A stretch of DNA of 64,000 bases from the NCBI RefSeq assembly GCF_011386835.1, contig NC_088800.1, positions 10,998,572 to 11,062,571 on the forward strand. The letters run 5' to 3'. Made by a program: the position numbers and the translations under genes. Of this stretch, positions 10,155 to 22,589 are shown piece by piece. The first letter of the stretch is position 1. Every line of letters starts with the position of its first letter. Under the pieces are notes generated by a model that worked only from the letters and a program-made list of their open reading frames with translations, did no database searches and was not told where the DNA came from. The DNA comes from Chrysemys picta bellii (lineage: Eukaryota > Chordata > Testudines > Emydidae).

Positions 10155-10395
10155 GATGTAGTAGCATTGTCTAGTGATTATTGCACATGGTTGGGAGTCA
10201 GGAGATTGGGGTACTCTTCTCTGATCGGCCACAGACTCCTTGTATGACTTTGAGTCACTTAGTCTCTCTGTGCCTCAGTTTATCCATCTTCAAAATGGGG
10301 ATTGTAATAGTGACCTGCCACATAAGGTGAGGCGGGGGATGTTTTCATTCATTAACATTTGCAAAGCACTTTATGATCCTGAGATGGGGGGGTGA
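10155..10395 (+). mobile_element. MIR-like SINE, sense, nearly full length
   Basis: All parts are in order: the tRNA-like head with 'attgtctagtgattattgca' and 'gttgggagtcaggagattgg', the CORE ('ccttgtatgactttgagtca'), the 'tctctgtgcctcagtttatc' block, 'caaaatggggattgtaatag', and the 3' 'tttgcaaagcactttatgat'. This is the most complete MIR-like copy in the left third of the window. Confidence 0.82.
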
Positions 10396-12859
10396 TACAG
10401 AAAAGCTGTAATGAAGTGCAATGGACTCTGAAGTATAGTCAAATCTGGTGCAGAAAACAGGGTGGCTGCATTTTGAAAGCGTTCCTCTCCCTGGAACAGT
10501 CATATCCAAGAGGAGCATCAACCTCAACAAATAAACATCAGCAGCTGCAGAGAATGCTACTAAGGACGTCGCCAAAAACAGCAAGAATTTGACTTGCTCA
10601 GCCAACTTGGATTTTCTCAGCATAAGAGAGGGGAAAGGGAAAGGTCCGGCTTTGGCTGAGTTGGCTTGCATGAGCAAAGCCAAATTGCCTGAGTAAAGTC
10701 CTGTGGGATCATGCCCAGGAGTTGCAGCCATCTGTAAATTTCTCAATTGGCCGAGGCTTCTTCATCCTTCGTTCCTAACAATCCCCTCCCCTCCCTCCCT
10801 CCCAACCTCCCTGGGTCCCCAACCCACCCACCCACCCACCCCTCTCTCCTTGGACACTTTTGTTTTATTTACGAATATGTTGCCGGAATTCAAATGAGTT
10901 ATCTATTCTGTGGCCGCGTCACTTTCCCACAGAAGGCTAGGCCTTGCCTGATGCAGGGTCCAGCAGAAACAGAGAGGAAAGAAAAGGAAAAAGCAAAAGA
11001 ATTCTTTTCAGCTCTTTTATTTTATTTTATTTTATTTTATTTTTTTCTGTTGCACTCGCTGCTCTCGTCTCTCCCACCCCCAGATCCCCTCCCAGCCCCT
11101 TGGTCCCACTTTAGCCCCCTTTATGTTACACGATTGCTCAAACTGAAGTCCAGGAGGGTTCTATAGGCAATGCATACGATCCCTGGGAGAAAAAAAGCCC
11201 CCAACAAGCTATACAGCAGATGTATAACGTTATATGGTCAAACTGGCAAACACAAAAGCCGAAAAACAAAGGAGGTGAATTAGGGAGAGGCATTCAAAGG
11301 CGTGTTTTGAAAACAGCCCAGCCAAGTGGCTGGGTACCCTTCCTGAGACTAAATGTTTAAAAGAAAAGGTGCTAAAGAAAGAAAGAGAAAGGGGGAGGGG
11401 AGAGTATGGGGGGAGAAGCCCATTTTTCTAATTAGCTGAGGCCTAACAGGCCCTGAATTTTGCAACTTTTTTTTTTCCTTCAAGGGGTTGTGAAACTGGC
11501 AGCGGGACTGCGGGGTTTACTTTGAAACCTGCGATGTGTCTCTCCCAAGCCAAGGCCACAATTAGTCCTTGGGCTTCCCCCGCCCTCCCCACCCCCACAC
11601 ACTCTGCCTTCCTTCATGTCATGCTCCCTTTACTACTTCACCCCCCCATTACTCAAATATTAAAAACCTCCGTGTGGTTGGCCGGGGTGGGAGTATTTGT
11701 TTTTGTTGGGATTTTTTTGTTTGTTTTTTTTCTGCAGGGGTCCTTCTGCCCAACACACACACCCCCTTCCCCCCCCTCCCCCAAGGAATTGTAACCACTC
11801 TGACCATTCATCTCATTCTAAGGTGGAGTGTCACCCCCACCAAAAAATGTTCTCATGGCTATTAACTAATCCTGTGAGGTGCTGAACACCCATTTAAGTG
11901 TAATGAATATCTTCTGCTTAATGCCACACACACAGGGCCTGGGCTGCTGGTAAAATGTTGAGCACCCTCAAATCCCAGAGCATCAGGATCAGGTCCGCAG
12001 GGCTGTGTTTCCGTTACGTGCTGGTATCGAGGTTAGAACGACCTCGCAATGTGGGGTTGGCTATGCTGCTGCGACTGCTTTGCTGGTGGCTAAAAGGCAG
12101 CATTTACAAACATATGTGCAAAGACAGCCAAGGATGCGCATCACTAATGCTCTGTCCCCACTGCATTTCACAACATCTCAAAGCACTGTGGGCCGGCTGG
12201 GCTGGCCTTCCTCATCCATTAAATCAATGGGGCTACTAAGGGAGGATGGTCCTTCTCAATGGGAAGTAAGAGTGACATTCTGTCCCCACTTATTTGCTCT
12301 AAAGAAATCAAATGGCTATTAGAGAATTGACCCCTCTCCCACTCCATGTACTGCATCAAAATTATGCAAAGTGGTTAATACAGATTTACAAACCTGCAAG
12401 AAAATCTCAGGACTTATTTTTTATTTGAGGGGGGGAGCAGGGGTTGAGGGTCAGTGGAGGAGAACAGGGAGCAGATTGCATTTGTAGTTGGTAGGTAACT
12501 TTAACTGCCACACTGTCTAGCTTGCAGGCATGTGGCCCTGTGTGGTGTGTTTTAGTAACAAATGCATGTTCTAATGAATTAGCCCTATTGGGGGGGCCTC
12601 TCATATTCTCCCAGGTGCAATGTTTTCAGTGCTAGAGACTATTGCATTCACATGCCCAGAACAGCTCATTGAGATCTGTGGGACAGTTCTCCCAATATCT
12701 TTGTAATTCCCCCCCCCCACACACACACACACTCCAAATGCAGAGTCACAAGAGGACAAGCGAACTATTGAGCCAACCAATATATACCAAAGGGCTCGCA
12801 GAATTACCATGCTAAAAATGTGCATTCACAGGTGAACAATTCATATTTCAGTTTCTTCA
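10396..12859. other. Repeat-poor stretch with pyrimidine-rich low complexity
   Basis: It contains C-rich (CCCA)n sequence at 10780-10850, (TTTTA)n at 11015-11046, T/C-rich patches at 11050-11110 and 11700-11790, and a C run plus (AC)n at 12709-12731. The open frames over these are low-complexity artefacts. The part around 11400-11560 is balanced, unique sequence that could be functional. No gene recognised. Confidence 0.4.
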
Positions 12860-13260
12860 TCTGGTGGTGCACTTTTTTGATATACATGTGGCAATGGATA
12901 AAACCGATTCATTAGCTTTGATTAACCTTCTTTAACTAGAGTTAAAAACCTGCTGTAGACAGCTCGGCTACCAAAGCAGCCGTTAAGATGCTTTATCATG
13001 TTTAAGACCCAATTACTGTTGTACCAAATAAGAATAAACCATCACAATAAAATGTGGCTCACACGGCCACGTTAAAGCTTGTAGCAAATAATCATTAATT
13101 TATAACAGCAACTTCCTCATTTCTATAGTTTTATTGATGGCTACAGTTAATTCAAGTTGAAAACAATGTAACTTGACACTGATCAGCCCAACTAGTTCTC
13201 GGGTTTATTGACTCTTGCCTTTTTCTTTTTGCTATGTGTTTGGAGTCTCAAATGGCTACT
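12860..13260. promoter_or_regulatory. Possible conserved non-coding element
   Basis: Repeat-free, AT-rich block with several homeodomain-type TAAT/ATTA cores, including 'aataatcattaatttataac' near 13086-13106 and 'tttgattaaccttctttaac' near 12917-12936. This composition is typical of vertebrate developmental enhancers. No alignment was available, so this is inference only. Confidence 0.3.
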
Positions 13261-14505
13261 TCGTAATATACCCTCATAAAAACAAAACCAAACCAGGCAG
13301 AGAACTGCAATTCTCAGATGCAAACGGCGTTGAGGGAGATTTTCAAAGCATCTAGATGCCTAACTCCCATTGACTTTCAATTACTGATTTATTTTTTCAA
13401 TGTAATTTCTGTGAAATTCGGAGAAGAGTTCAGTTTAGTACAATTAATGTGTGTGATTGTAATGAAGTTGTGTCTGAAAATTATCAGGGTTTAAGGGGGG
13501 GAAATTGCCTTTATGTGAATGATTTCTTAGAAACTTTTCTCCAGTTTATCTTCAGACTGCTCACTTCTGCATGGAAGGTGAATACTTTTCAGAGAAGATT
13601 TTCATCACGATAAAAATACAAAAGAAACAAGGTTGGAAAAATAAACTTGTTTCTGCAGCTTTTTCATCTTCACCTAGGATCCAATCATGCAAACACTTGA
13701 CTAATTTTATAAATGGTCCTACAGACCTACACATGATAGTAAAGGTGTCTATGTTCTTAAGCCTTTTGTGGAATCAAATGGAAAAAGCTTCCATGTACTT
13801 TTACATGTCCTTGCATTTGGCGTAAATGTGTCTGGACAGCAGCTTCAGAATGCAACATGTTAATTTTGGACGGGGTTTGAGTGAAGTGGGAATAATAAAC
13901 AGGGAGATGCTGCAGCTTTCAGGCAAAACAGAGTAATAACAATTAAAAAAAAAAAAAAAAAAAAGACACACACCAAGGAAGCAAGTCTGCAGTTAGTTAA
14001 CTAACATGAGAAGCTTAGTGTACAACACAGATGAAGCACAGGCCACCAGGATTGTTTGCTGCTGTTTCAGAGTGGAAAATGTTACAGCATTTGCAAGCCA
14101 ACTGTTTGCAGGCTTTCTTAACTGTATTTTCTGAGCTGGGATACACTATCCTAGTTCTTATAAGAAGCTAAAAAAAGGTGGTGGTGAGGGGGGGGGGGGG
14201 GTTTCTAGGTAGACTGTATTTATATACCACTTTCCCCAGACAATGAGACACACATTCTCAGCAATGTGAAATGTCAGTGTAACAAACTAAAGTCCCATGG
14301 TTACAAGTTAAGAAAGTTTGGGTTAGAGATAAAGCAACTCAATGTATTGCCCCATTGGCCAGGGTCTTTGTTCCCATTGATTTCGGTACAAGCAGGATTG
14401 GGCCCGTTGTTTGGATGCTGATTTTATTTATCAAAGTGTAACATGTTTTTTTGTGCTCCTAAAGGCGAGGAAAATGACTCAAAACACATTTCTTCTTTCT
14501 GTAGA
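13261..14505. other. Mostly unique; short homopolymers
   Basis: A poly-A run lies at 13945-13964 and a G run at 14188-14201. At 13335-13375 'gattttcaaagcatctagat' and 'gcctaactcccattgac' are half of another dispersed palindrome group (see 20700-21120). No retroposed gene body is visible in front of the poly-A. Confidence 0.4.
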
Positions 14506-14509
14506 TCCA

Positions 14510-14745
14510 GATCCTCAACTGGCATAAATGGGTGTCACTCTATTGAGTTCAATGCGAACACCAGGCCAGATCCTCATCTAGTGTAGATCAGTACAGCTCC
14601 ACAAGCAGACAAGGATCTGGCCTCGAGTTCTCATACTGGTTCTGGGCCAGCTCCTGTTTACCTTACTCATGCTAGTAGTTTCACTGTCTTCAGTGGAATT
14701 ACTCCCATTGTGAGTGAGTTACGTGTGTGGACTTGCAAAATCTAT
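14510..14745. repeat. Two adjacent decayed palindromes
   Basis: The first (about 14510-14640) has 'cagatcctcaactggcataa', 'attgagttcaatg' and repeats 'ccagatcctcatctagtgta' before ending 'aggatctggcc'. The second (about 14640-14745) has 'tgtcttcagtggaattactc' and 'gtgagtgagttac'. Both share the CATTGA-TCAATG style centre of the dispersed palindromes. Confidence 0.5.
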
Positions 14746-15455
14746 CCTGTGGCCCTTTAAGAATAACCATTAGAAGCAGACAAGTGGAAGACTTAATGTT
14801 CAGAAATAACACTCCTGCCCCACTGAAATCAATGAGAGGTCTACTGGTCTTTCCACTAAAGCAGGAGGGGGCTCTTAGCTAGCAACATTTCATATTTAGG
14901 ATTGTAAATGTTTGCAAAGAATGCCAGATACTAGACTGCAGCTAAAATATCTTCAAAGGAACCCAGATTTAATATTTCATCAGAAGAACAGAGAGAGAGA
15001 TTTGCAAAACATCAAAGAAATACTAATACAAATACCTTCTGAAAGCAAAGAAGTTCTGACAATCACTGAATACAAATGTTCCCATTGACATTACTGGTAG
15101 GTGTCTGTGGGCTTTTTGTTTGCACTGTCACATCATGAAAAATAAAATACACCCAAACGGTGTACCTCTCGATAAAGCTGCGCTTTCCTCTCAGGTTCTG
15201 GGGGCGTGAACAAACCATTTCAGCTGCATTCTTGTGCCTGATATTTTCACCAGAAAACCTGAGCGAAAACTACAGCTTTGGTTGCACTATTGAGAGCAGT
15301 TTTGTTCACTCTTTTTGTATACGCACGTGAGAAAAACCATAGGGAAGAGACTGTGCCTGTCACTGCAACAGGCTGGCTTGGGCTGCAACAATTTGGGATG
15401 ACTATGCCTTGCTGACTATTTTTTTTTCTGCTGTTCTTTTATAGCTCATAGAGGA
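14746..15455. other. Unique sequence, nothing recognised
   Basis: No transposon, RNA gene or supported exon seen in this AT-rich stretch. Confidence 0.4.
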
Positions 15456-15735
15456 AGAATGGTCCCATGGTTAAGGAGCTAACCTGAACATTAGGTGAGC
15501 TGGGTTCATTTCCTTACTCTGCTACATGCTTCCAGTATAAACTGGGGAAAGCCACTTAGGGCCAGATTTTTTAAGGTATTTAGCCACCTAGCTCCTATTG
15601 ATTTAAATCTGTGTCTTTGTTTCCCATGGACAAATGGTGATTCTAGTACTTCACAAAGGGTGTTGTGAGTTTACATTACAGTGTGTGATGTGCTCTGGTA
15701 CCATGGTGATGGGAGCCATATAAGTATTGTAGCTA
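15456..15735 (+). mobile_element. MIR-like SINE, sense, with a palindrome fragment inside
   Basis: The head 'ccatggttaaggagctaacc' and 'ggtgagctgggttcatttcc' is followed by 'aaactggggaaagccactta'. A 'gggccagattttttaagg ... attgatttaaat' piece of a dispersed palindrome lies at about 15558-15608. MIR sequence resumes with 'gtgtctttgtttcccatgga' and 'gggtgttgtgagtttaca'. The palindrome therefore seems to have landed in an older MIR. Confidence 0.6.
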
Positions 15736-16284
15736 GATTGTGTTTATGTATATAATATCCACACCAACAGCCTCCCTTAACGTACATAACATTGTCTACA
15801 TGCAAAATATCTATAATAATAGTCTGTGTTTAAGATATGTACTTAAATGGAGAGAATTGTTTCACAAAGAGATTGAAAATCATTTTTAATAATCTGCCTC
15901 TGTAGCTTGCTTTTCAGTACTACTCTCTCACAAAGAGTCTGTGTGGTATATAGGGACCCATCCAACTTTGACTCTTCTCTATACACTGCCAAACCTCACA
16001 GGTGGGATTCGCCAGAGCTGGAGGAATGGTGGAGGAAGGGAGGAAGGGAGTCTGCATTTTCTCCTTCCACACATTCGTTAGTCTAGTGGAATTATCTGTT
16101 TTTAGGATATTGGATAAAAGAGAGAGGCTGTTGGAGATGCTACATAGAGTTCTGACTCAATGCCTGGGAAGAGAGCTAAAGGAGGGTTCTCCCATCATGC
16201 ATCAGGGACTCTGATATTAGTGTCACATTTTTTTGTGAGATTTAGTTAGGGAGCACCTTGAAAAGTGTCATCTCAGCCTTAGCG

Positions 16285-16560
16285 ACAGCAAGCCTGGATT
16301 TATGAGAGGGAGGTCTTGCTCAGCTAACTTGCCGGAGTCCCTTGTGGAGGTTACTCCCACCTCAGATGAGGGAAATTCAAGGGGGTATTTTATGCTGAGA
16401 ATGTAAAACAAACACAAAAAATTGACAAGGTGCCACATGAAAGTTAATAGGCTAAGGAAAGAAGCCATGGCAGAGTGAATAAAACATCTTGTTAGACAAA
16501 AATAAAAAACAAGAAAGAGCAAGGATTTGTAGAAGACTCTCTTGAATTGGAAAGGAACTA
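16285..16560 (+). mobile_element. CR1-like LINE fragment, sense (ORF2 middle)
   Basis: The stretch 'agcctggatttatgagaggg', then 'aggtcttgctcagctaac', and later 'attgacaaggtgccacatga' follow the order of CR1 ORF2 just upstream of the reverse transcriptase catalytic region. It is full of stops and indels and the ends are lost. Old and inactive. Confidence 0.55.
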
Positions 16561-18724
16561 TCTATGGGACCCAGTGATCTGACAAGAATGTCAAAAGAAT
16601 GTGATCGTAATATAAAATAGTCACTAAAATATACAGCGTCATTTGTTGTATCTCCTAGCCTTGGTCTTTTGTAGCTGTTGCATATGGAGCAGTGAATGTC
16701 CTGAGCCAAAATTCAGATATTTCCATCATAGTCACAATGTTGATTAGATAGAATGAATCTTGTATCTGAATGTCAGATCTGGATCTGGAGCCAAACTTCA
16801 TAGCACTGTAATGGGCCAAATGAAACCCTTGCATTCAAATATAACCACATCTTAAGGGTTGAAATTAAAATTCTAATTTTCTCAAATTACAGGTTGTCTA
16901 AAATCAGCCACCATAGTCAGCCCTCTCTCAAAAGTAATTTTGAACTATAATCCTGTGTCTTTATCCGGCTTTCAAGAAAAATGGAAGCCATTCCATATAA
17001 AGCCACAAAAATATAAATCCACCACAAAAATGAATAGAAATTGGATTCTTTGGAGCTATGGAAGGTTACCATAAGAAATGTATATCCAACTAAGCCACCA
17101 TAGCAGAGAGGTTAATTAACCTTATCAGAAAGGATGCTCCATTTCTATTTTAAATAGAGAAAAGGTAGAGTGCACTGATTTTCCCTTACTTTTACAAAGC
17201 CACTCCCATGAAAAAATCTAGGTGCAAGTCCAAGCCAAGTTAAGAATAAAGGGTTAATATCATTAAAAGAGTAAGCAGTATAAAAGAAAATCATACTAGC
17301 TATCATTTCTGTTACAGAATATCATAGATTAGATTTGGAATAAACAAATTGCATCATAGATCACAGCATGTTACAATGACCTATAAAAAGACAAATATGA
17401 CCTGCATTTAGAAAGTCAAAATTCTATTGCATGTGTTAAATCAGATATAACTTTTACAATATAACAAAAAAAAATCTGTATTGTCTAACACACTGTACTC
17501 CTAACCTGAGAGGGGGAGGTTGAGAATATGATCTTGGAAACTGGAAATTTTACCAGAAAACCATTTGGAAACACGGTAATCCAAAAAGAGCTCCAAAAAA
17601 TACCATCCGGTAAACCAGAACTACTGAGACATAATAAGAGAAGACACCGTAAGCTATGCGAAGCAATTCAAAGTATAGAAGCATTACAAAGTGGATTGGA
17701 TAATGAATGATTACATATGAATCCAAAGAGAATTATAATGGGTCAGTGAAACTGACATTTGTGCATGTACAAAATGCCTAGAAAAAGGGGGATATTCTGG
17801 TCTCACTGAAGGCAAACGGTTACTCTGGATTTCCACCAGTGTAGATGACAGCAGAATTTGATCCAAGATCACTGGATTAGAATCATTTTACCTTGTGGTG
17901 ATTGTTTTATCAGCTGGTACTTTGATTTTTATATGTGACTTTTAAAAATATATTTAAGTGCTCACAGAATGGTTCTGATTCTTTTACAAGGTTCTGCTGC
18001 TACTTAAGGAACACAGTGATTTCAGTGGAACTGAGACTTATGCTTAAGGTGAAAGATGTTCCTAAGCACTTTGTGGAAATGTCTAGCAACTGAGATCTCC
18101 TGAAAATATACCAATAGCCTTAAAATATAAAAGGTCAAGATGGAGTGGCTTAACCATTTCTTTCATGATATTCACTGAAATACCATGACTGACGTCACTC
18201 AGATGAGGAGTGCCAAGTCTATTTTTCATCCTCTGCATAAAAGTATGACAAAAGAATGAGATGAAATGAGAGTGCTAGTCCATCCCACATTGCCAGTGTG
18301 GGACTGCTCCCAAAACTGTATTCTACTAGTACTGTGTCCAGTCTGGTTTTAGATGAAGCTTTACTACTTCCCAAAGGAAACACTTCCAATCATATTCCAT
18401 TTTGGGGGGGGATTTCCACCCCTCTTATATTCAGCTTTAATGTTTTTATTTACTCACCTCCATCCCAAACAACTCTTTCTCCAGAAAGGCTCTGATGGAA
18501 ACAGCTTCAAAAACAAATGGAAGAAACCAAATATTTGTCAGACATGCAACACTCAAAGTTTGGAGCTGGGGCAAAGCAGCAAAGTTGATGGATAACAGGT
18601 AGCACAGAGTGACAACAGTACCTCACAGTGTCATTATTACTGCCATGCCATCTAAACAATGTGACTAGTGCTCCAGGCAATATGTAGATATAATAAACTG
18701 TAGAGACTGGGAACAAGTGAAATT
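16561..18724. other. AT-rich, mostly unique
   Basis: No mobile element is clear except palindrome-like pieces near 17795-17865 ('ggttactctggatttccacc'). A 60-codon lysine-rich frame at 17528-17710 resembles no family I know and lacks convincing splice sites. Confidence 0.4.
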
Positions 18725-18875
18725 TAGGGAATGGGCGATGGAATGGATCTCTTGATGATTCCCTGTTCTGTTCATTCCCTCTGGGGCACCTGGCATTGGC
18801 CACTGTCGGAAGACAGGATACTGCGCTAGATGCACCTTTGTCTGACCCAGTATGGCCGTTCTTATGTTCTTACCT
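18725..18875 (+). mobile_element. CR1 LINE 3' end, sense
   Basis: It has the characteristic 3' sequence: 'tgttctgttcattccctctg', 'gcattggccactgtcggaag', 'acaggatactg', 'ctgacccagtatggccgttc' and 'ttatgttctta' at the end. It is severely 5'-truncated, as is usual for CR1. It has the same 3' end as the older CR1 at 49460-50515. Confidence 0.85.
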
Positions 18876-19487
18876 TACTTAAAAGTACAGTGGGGACTTC
18901 TAGAGTTTTATAATATATGCTTAGGCCACACCTTCACCTGTAGATCTTCTACTGTTTATGAACCATCAGCAGATGGAAATGAAAGACTACAGAGCAAAAG
19001 TGGGAGAAAATATTGCAATTGATATATAAGCTTATAAATACCAAGTATTGCAGAATGCAGGCAGGTATGAGTGTTTTATAATTCCAGAAAGCGAAAGGTT
19101 GGGGAGTTCTTATAATTACACTATGAAGCAGCGAAGCACACCAAAAATAAAGTACATTTATTTTAGTGAAGACAGAGGAACAACAACAACAACAAAAGTT
19201 AATTTAGACCCATTCCCCTCACAGGAAAGCTGAAATGGAATGTGCCAATGCTGTTTTAATCCATGCTTCTCTGAAGGTGAAGAACCCACAGCAGAGTGCA
19301 ACATTGCTTTGGTGAGGAAAAGTATTTAAAATCTTTGTGTCCTTTAAAACACCAGGACAGAGTACAAAGCTTTTCAATAAGTAACATGATGGTCGCAGGA
19401 AATGCAATGGAAAACTGTTACCAAAGGCTCTGATCCTGCAATTGGCCCTGCGCTCCTCAGGCTCCCCACCAATGGGGTAGTTTGATC
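18876..19487. other. Unique sequence, nothing recognised
   Basis: AT-rich. A short (CAA)n lies at about 19181-19194. No supported gene or repeat family. Confidence 0.4.
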
Positions 19488-19715
19488 CAGTGAATAAGGC
19501 ACTGGGATGGGAATCAGGATTCCTGGCTCTGGCACTGAACTGCTGTCAGGCAAGTCATTTCATTTATCCGTGCCTCAGTTTCCTTTCTCACCCATTGTCT
19601 GCCCAATCTATTTCGACTGCAAACTCTTTAGGGCAGAGATTCTCTCTTGTTATTTGTTGGAGCCCCAATCTTGGCTGAAACCATTAGTCACTGCCATAAT
19701 ACAAATAAATAATAA
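19488..19715 (+). mobile_element. MIR-like SINE with reptilian 3' tail, sense
   Basis: The order is: 'gatccagtgaataaggcact', 'gggaatcaggattcctggct' (box-B side), 'ctgtcaggcaagtcatttca', 'tccgtgcctcagtttccttt', then 'tttagggcagagattctctc', 'ttggagcccc' and an 'aatacaaataaataataata' tail. This copy links the MIR CORE to the tail also seen at 3695-3800. Confidence 0.78.
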
Positions 19716-20695
19716 TAGAGGATTGGGGCCTTGGAATGGATTTAAACAAAACAAAACAAAATCCCATGATCCTAATCACCCACGTTACGTTCATTATGTT
19801 ACAATTTAAGTTCTTCCAGCAACCAAATAGAACTACTGTGCTAACCTTAGCCCACCGTTTATAGTCCCAGTAGTTCCACAAAAATGTATTGGCAATTAAT
19901 CCGGAATTAAAAAGAGAGTGATGGAACAAATGCAAAAGTATTCACCTTTATAACATGGCCACATTGCAGAGATATAAGAGCACAGCTGTTCTAGCCTAAA
20001 AAGGAGAATTCCAGAAAAAGAGAAGCTGGGAAAGAAGTCAACAATGGGCCTGGAATTGAACGTCATGCTCGGATTAATTTAGAAACCACTGGAAAAAAAA
20101 TGTATTAGGCAATGATATGTGTGATTGCAGAGCCTGAAGCAGAAGTTTCAAAGCCAAGCTCCTGATAAACCAGAGGTTGCATCTGTTGTGCAAGCAGAAG
20201 TGGGATGTCAGAATGAAATCAATGCTGAAAAGCCAAAATCCAGAAGGTATATTTGGACTCCAAATGTATCTAGTAGCACAACTGGAATATCTAAAAATAG
20301 CATGAATCCAGGAGGTGGTAGGGAACAGAATGAGGCCTGCTATCTGGGAAAGAATTCTGAATGCCAGAAAAGACTTCATCTGGTATATTAAATAGCATGG
20401 TCACAAAAGCATTAACGTGAAACATTTTTATTGATGATCCCATGTCATTTATTACCTAAGTAAAGGCAACTAAAGACTGTGTACAGGGATTGGCAGGACT
20501 CTGAAAAGAACAGAAGGGGAAAGTGAGAAACCATTTGTTGTAAAGTTCCACTAGCGCCACGAGCAATCCAAGACACTGTTACCTAATTACATCAACCAAT
20601 GGGTTCATGCTTTTCCATCATCAAAAACAGAACACAATGGGCCAGATCCTCAAATCAAGGGCCTCATCACGTGTGCATTGAGCAACTCCTGAAAG
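19716..20695. other. Unique sequence, nothing recognised
   Basis: An 88-codon frame at 20125-20391 is open, but its product is not recognised and it has no conserved look or flanking splice signals I can defend. No repeat family seen. Confidence 0.4.
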
Positions 20696-20699
20696 GATC

Positions 20700-21125
20700 C
20701 CAGGCCAGGGTTTTCAAAGATATTTTAGGCACCCAACTCCCATGAGAGTTAAGTGTCAAATACCTTTGGGCAGCGTTTCCGAAACTTGGGATGCCGCTTG
20801 TGTAGGGAAAGCCCCTGGCGGGCCGGGCCGGTTTGTTTACCTGCCGCGTCCGCAGGTCCGGCCAATCGCGGCTCCCACTGGCCACGGTTCACTGCTCCAG
20901 GCCAATGGGAGCTGCAGGAAGTGGCGGCCAGTATGTCCCTCGGCCCGTGCCGTTTCCTGCAACCCCCATTGGCCTGGAGCGGCCAACCATGGCCAGTGGG
21001 AGCCGCGATCTGCCGGACCTGCAGATGCAGCAGGTAAACAAACCGGCCCGGCCCACCAGGGGCTTTCCCTAAACAAGCGGCGTCCCATGTTTGGGAAACA
21101 CTGTCTTTGGGGATCTGGGCCTGAG
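20700..21125. repeat. Dispersed palindrome interrupted by a hAT element
   Basis: The left piece holds 'ggccagggttttcaaagata' and 'ttttaggcacccaactccca', followed by its imperfect reverse 'gagttaagtgtcaaatacct'. After the insertion the flank resumes 'tttggggatctgggcctgag'. Joined across the insertion this gives a palindrome of about 90 bp with GGCCAG/CTGGGCC ends. Confidence 0.6.
20771..21103. mobile_element. Palindromic hAT-type MITE (CAGTGTTTCCCAAAC family)
   Basis: 333 bp, the same length as 1279-1611. It starts CAGCGTTTCCGAAACTTGGG and ends CATGTTTGGGAAACACTG. Flanks are CCTTTGGG (20763-20770) and TCTTTGGG (21104-21111), a 7/8 target duplication. The interior inverted repeat carries 'gcggctcccactggcca' and its reverse. 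GC-rich and non-coding. Confidence 0.92.
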
Positions 21126-22325
21126 TACTTTTCAACTCCCAGTGAAGTCAGTAGGACGAATTCTTATCCTGAGATCAGAATCTCATCCAAGGGGAACTGA
21201 CGGTGCTCAACACTTTTCAGGTTCCACCCTTAAAGGAAACTCAGGGAGCAATGCTTTTACGCTACAGCCAACATCGGCCGGCAAATATACCTTCCATGTG
21301 CCACCAGCCCTGTCTTCTTACCTGATTTTGGATATCTTTCTGAACTAGAGAATTCCCTGTAATTACCTTTTCAACTGTATTATAGTGAGTTTCCAATAGA
21401 TGGCACTAGACAGTCCATTCCATAGAATAACCCAATATGCAAATGAGCTCTGAGAACAGTGCTGCTCGAACATAGCCTTTTCTCTACTTCTAATTTGTGT
21501 TAAAGGGGACTTTGTTATTAAAAGCAGCTTTCATAGTCTAAGATATAGTCACTGTTGGGGAAAGCACTGAGAAGTCTATCACTTATTGGAAATCTAATCA
21601 GATGGGCAGCTCAAGGGTCTGTGAGCTGGGAATTAATTAATACAGGTAGAGCAATCTTGAATCCTGGCTACTGTTATGTAACAAAGCTGTGTCCAAAAGC
21701 CCTTTCAGAGTCTGTAAGAAAGTAGTCTTTGTTAGTGTGGCTGGTTGAACGTTACTCAGTTACATCCTTTGACACACTGCAGGATTATGTAACGCACCAA
21801 ATGCAATGTTTAAGTAAGGTGAGTGTTATGTTATACAGTCTAACAAATAAAAGGATGTTTGGAGTTAAGGCTGACATTCCATCCTTAACTTTTTGTACCT
21901 TTGTGTTACATCACACCTCAAACATAACATTGATCCAGGGCCCCTGCCCTGGCAATATCAAAGCACAAGGAGATTAATTACAGTAAATACATTAACTTTA
22001 ACGTTCCTTGGCCTTTGTTGCTATATTAATCCCAATCTTGATGTTACATTAGCTTTTTGTGGACCCAGTTTTTGTTTTGTTTTTTAAATTGTTTTTAATA
22101 AGTAAATCACTGGCCTTAATATGGAAATAATTTGATACATTGTAGCTTTTAAAACTTTTTTTTTTCTGTTCGTTAGTGGGCAGATTTTCAATGTTGGGTG
22201 TGTATAATTGGACATCAGACACTCCATTCATGCATAGAAGCCTAACTGCGGTATGTAAGTACCTAACATGTGCATACACATCAGGTAATTGTGTGAATAA
22301 ATTGGGCATGTGTAAATAAGTACAC
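21126..22325. other. Mostly unique; palindrome pieces at the right end
   Basis: Near 22178-22300 'ggcagattttcaatgttggg', 'catagaagcctaactgcggt' and 'gtaagtacctaacatgtgca' belong to the GGCCAGATTTTCAA style of dispersed repeat. Otherwise AT-rich with nothing recognised. Confidence 0.4.
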
Positions 22326-22535
22326 AACACTGAGCAGCAAGGAAGTGGTTAGGACAGTTCCCTAGGACTTGGGAGACCCAAGTTCAATTCTCTTCCTCCG
22401 TGATCTCAAGCAAGCGTTTCTGTGCCTCCGTTCCTCAGCTCTACAAGGGGGGTAATAGCACAGCCCAACAGCAGAGGGGTGCAGTAAGGTTAAGTATACT
22501 AAAGAGAGTGAAGTGCTTTGGGATCTACTGATCCA
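22326..22535 (+). mobile_element. MIR-like SINE, sense
   Basis: Head 'ggaagtggttaggacagttc', box-B side 'gacccaagttcaattctctt', CORE 'gatctcaagcaagcgtttct', then 'gtgcctccgttcctcagctc' and the 3' 'gaagtgctttgggatctact'. Complete in outline but diverged. Confidence 0.75.
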
Positions 22536-22589
22536 AAACTCAATCTTTCCATTGACTTCAGTTGGCTTTGGACCTGGCCAATGCCCCCG

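Noticed and set aside
10747..11166. 139-codon Pro/Ser/Phe-rich frame
   Set aside because: It is made by C-rich (CCCA)n and (TTTTA)n low-complexity sequence.
13945..13964. Poly-A run as the tail of a processed pseudogene
   Set aside because: No gene-like body or target duplication could be seen upstream.
17528..17710. 60-codon lysine-rich frame as a small gene
   Set aside because: No recognisable product, no splice or promoter context; could be an old transposon relic but this cannot be shown.
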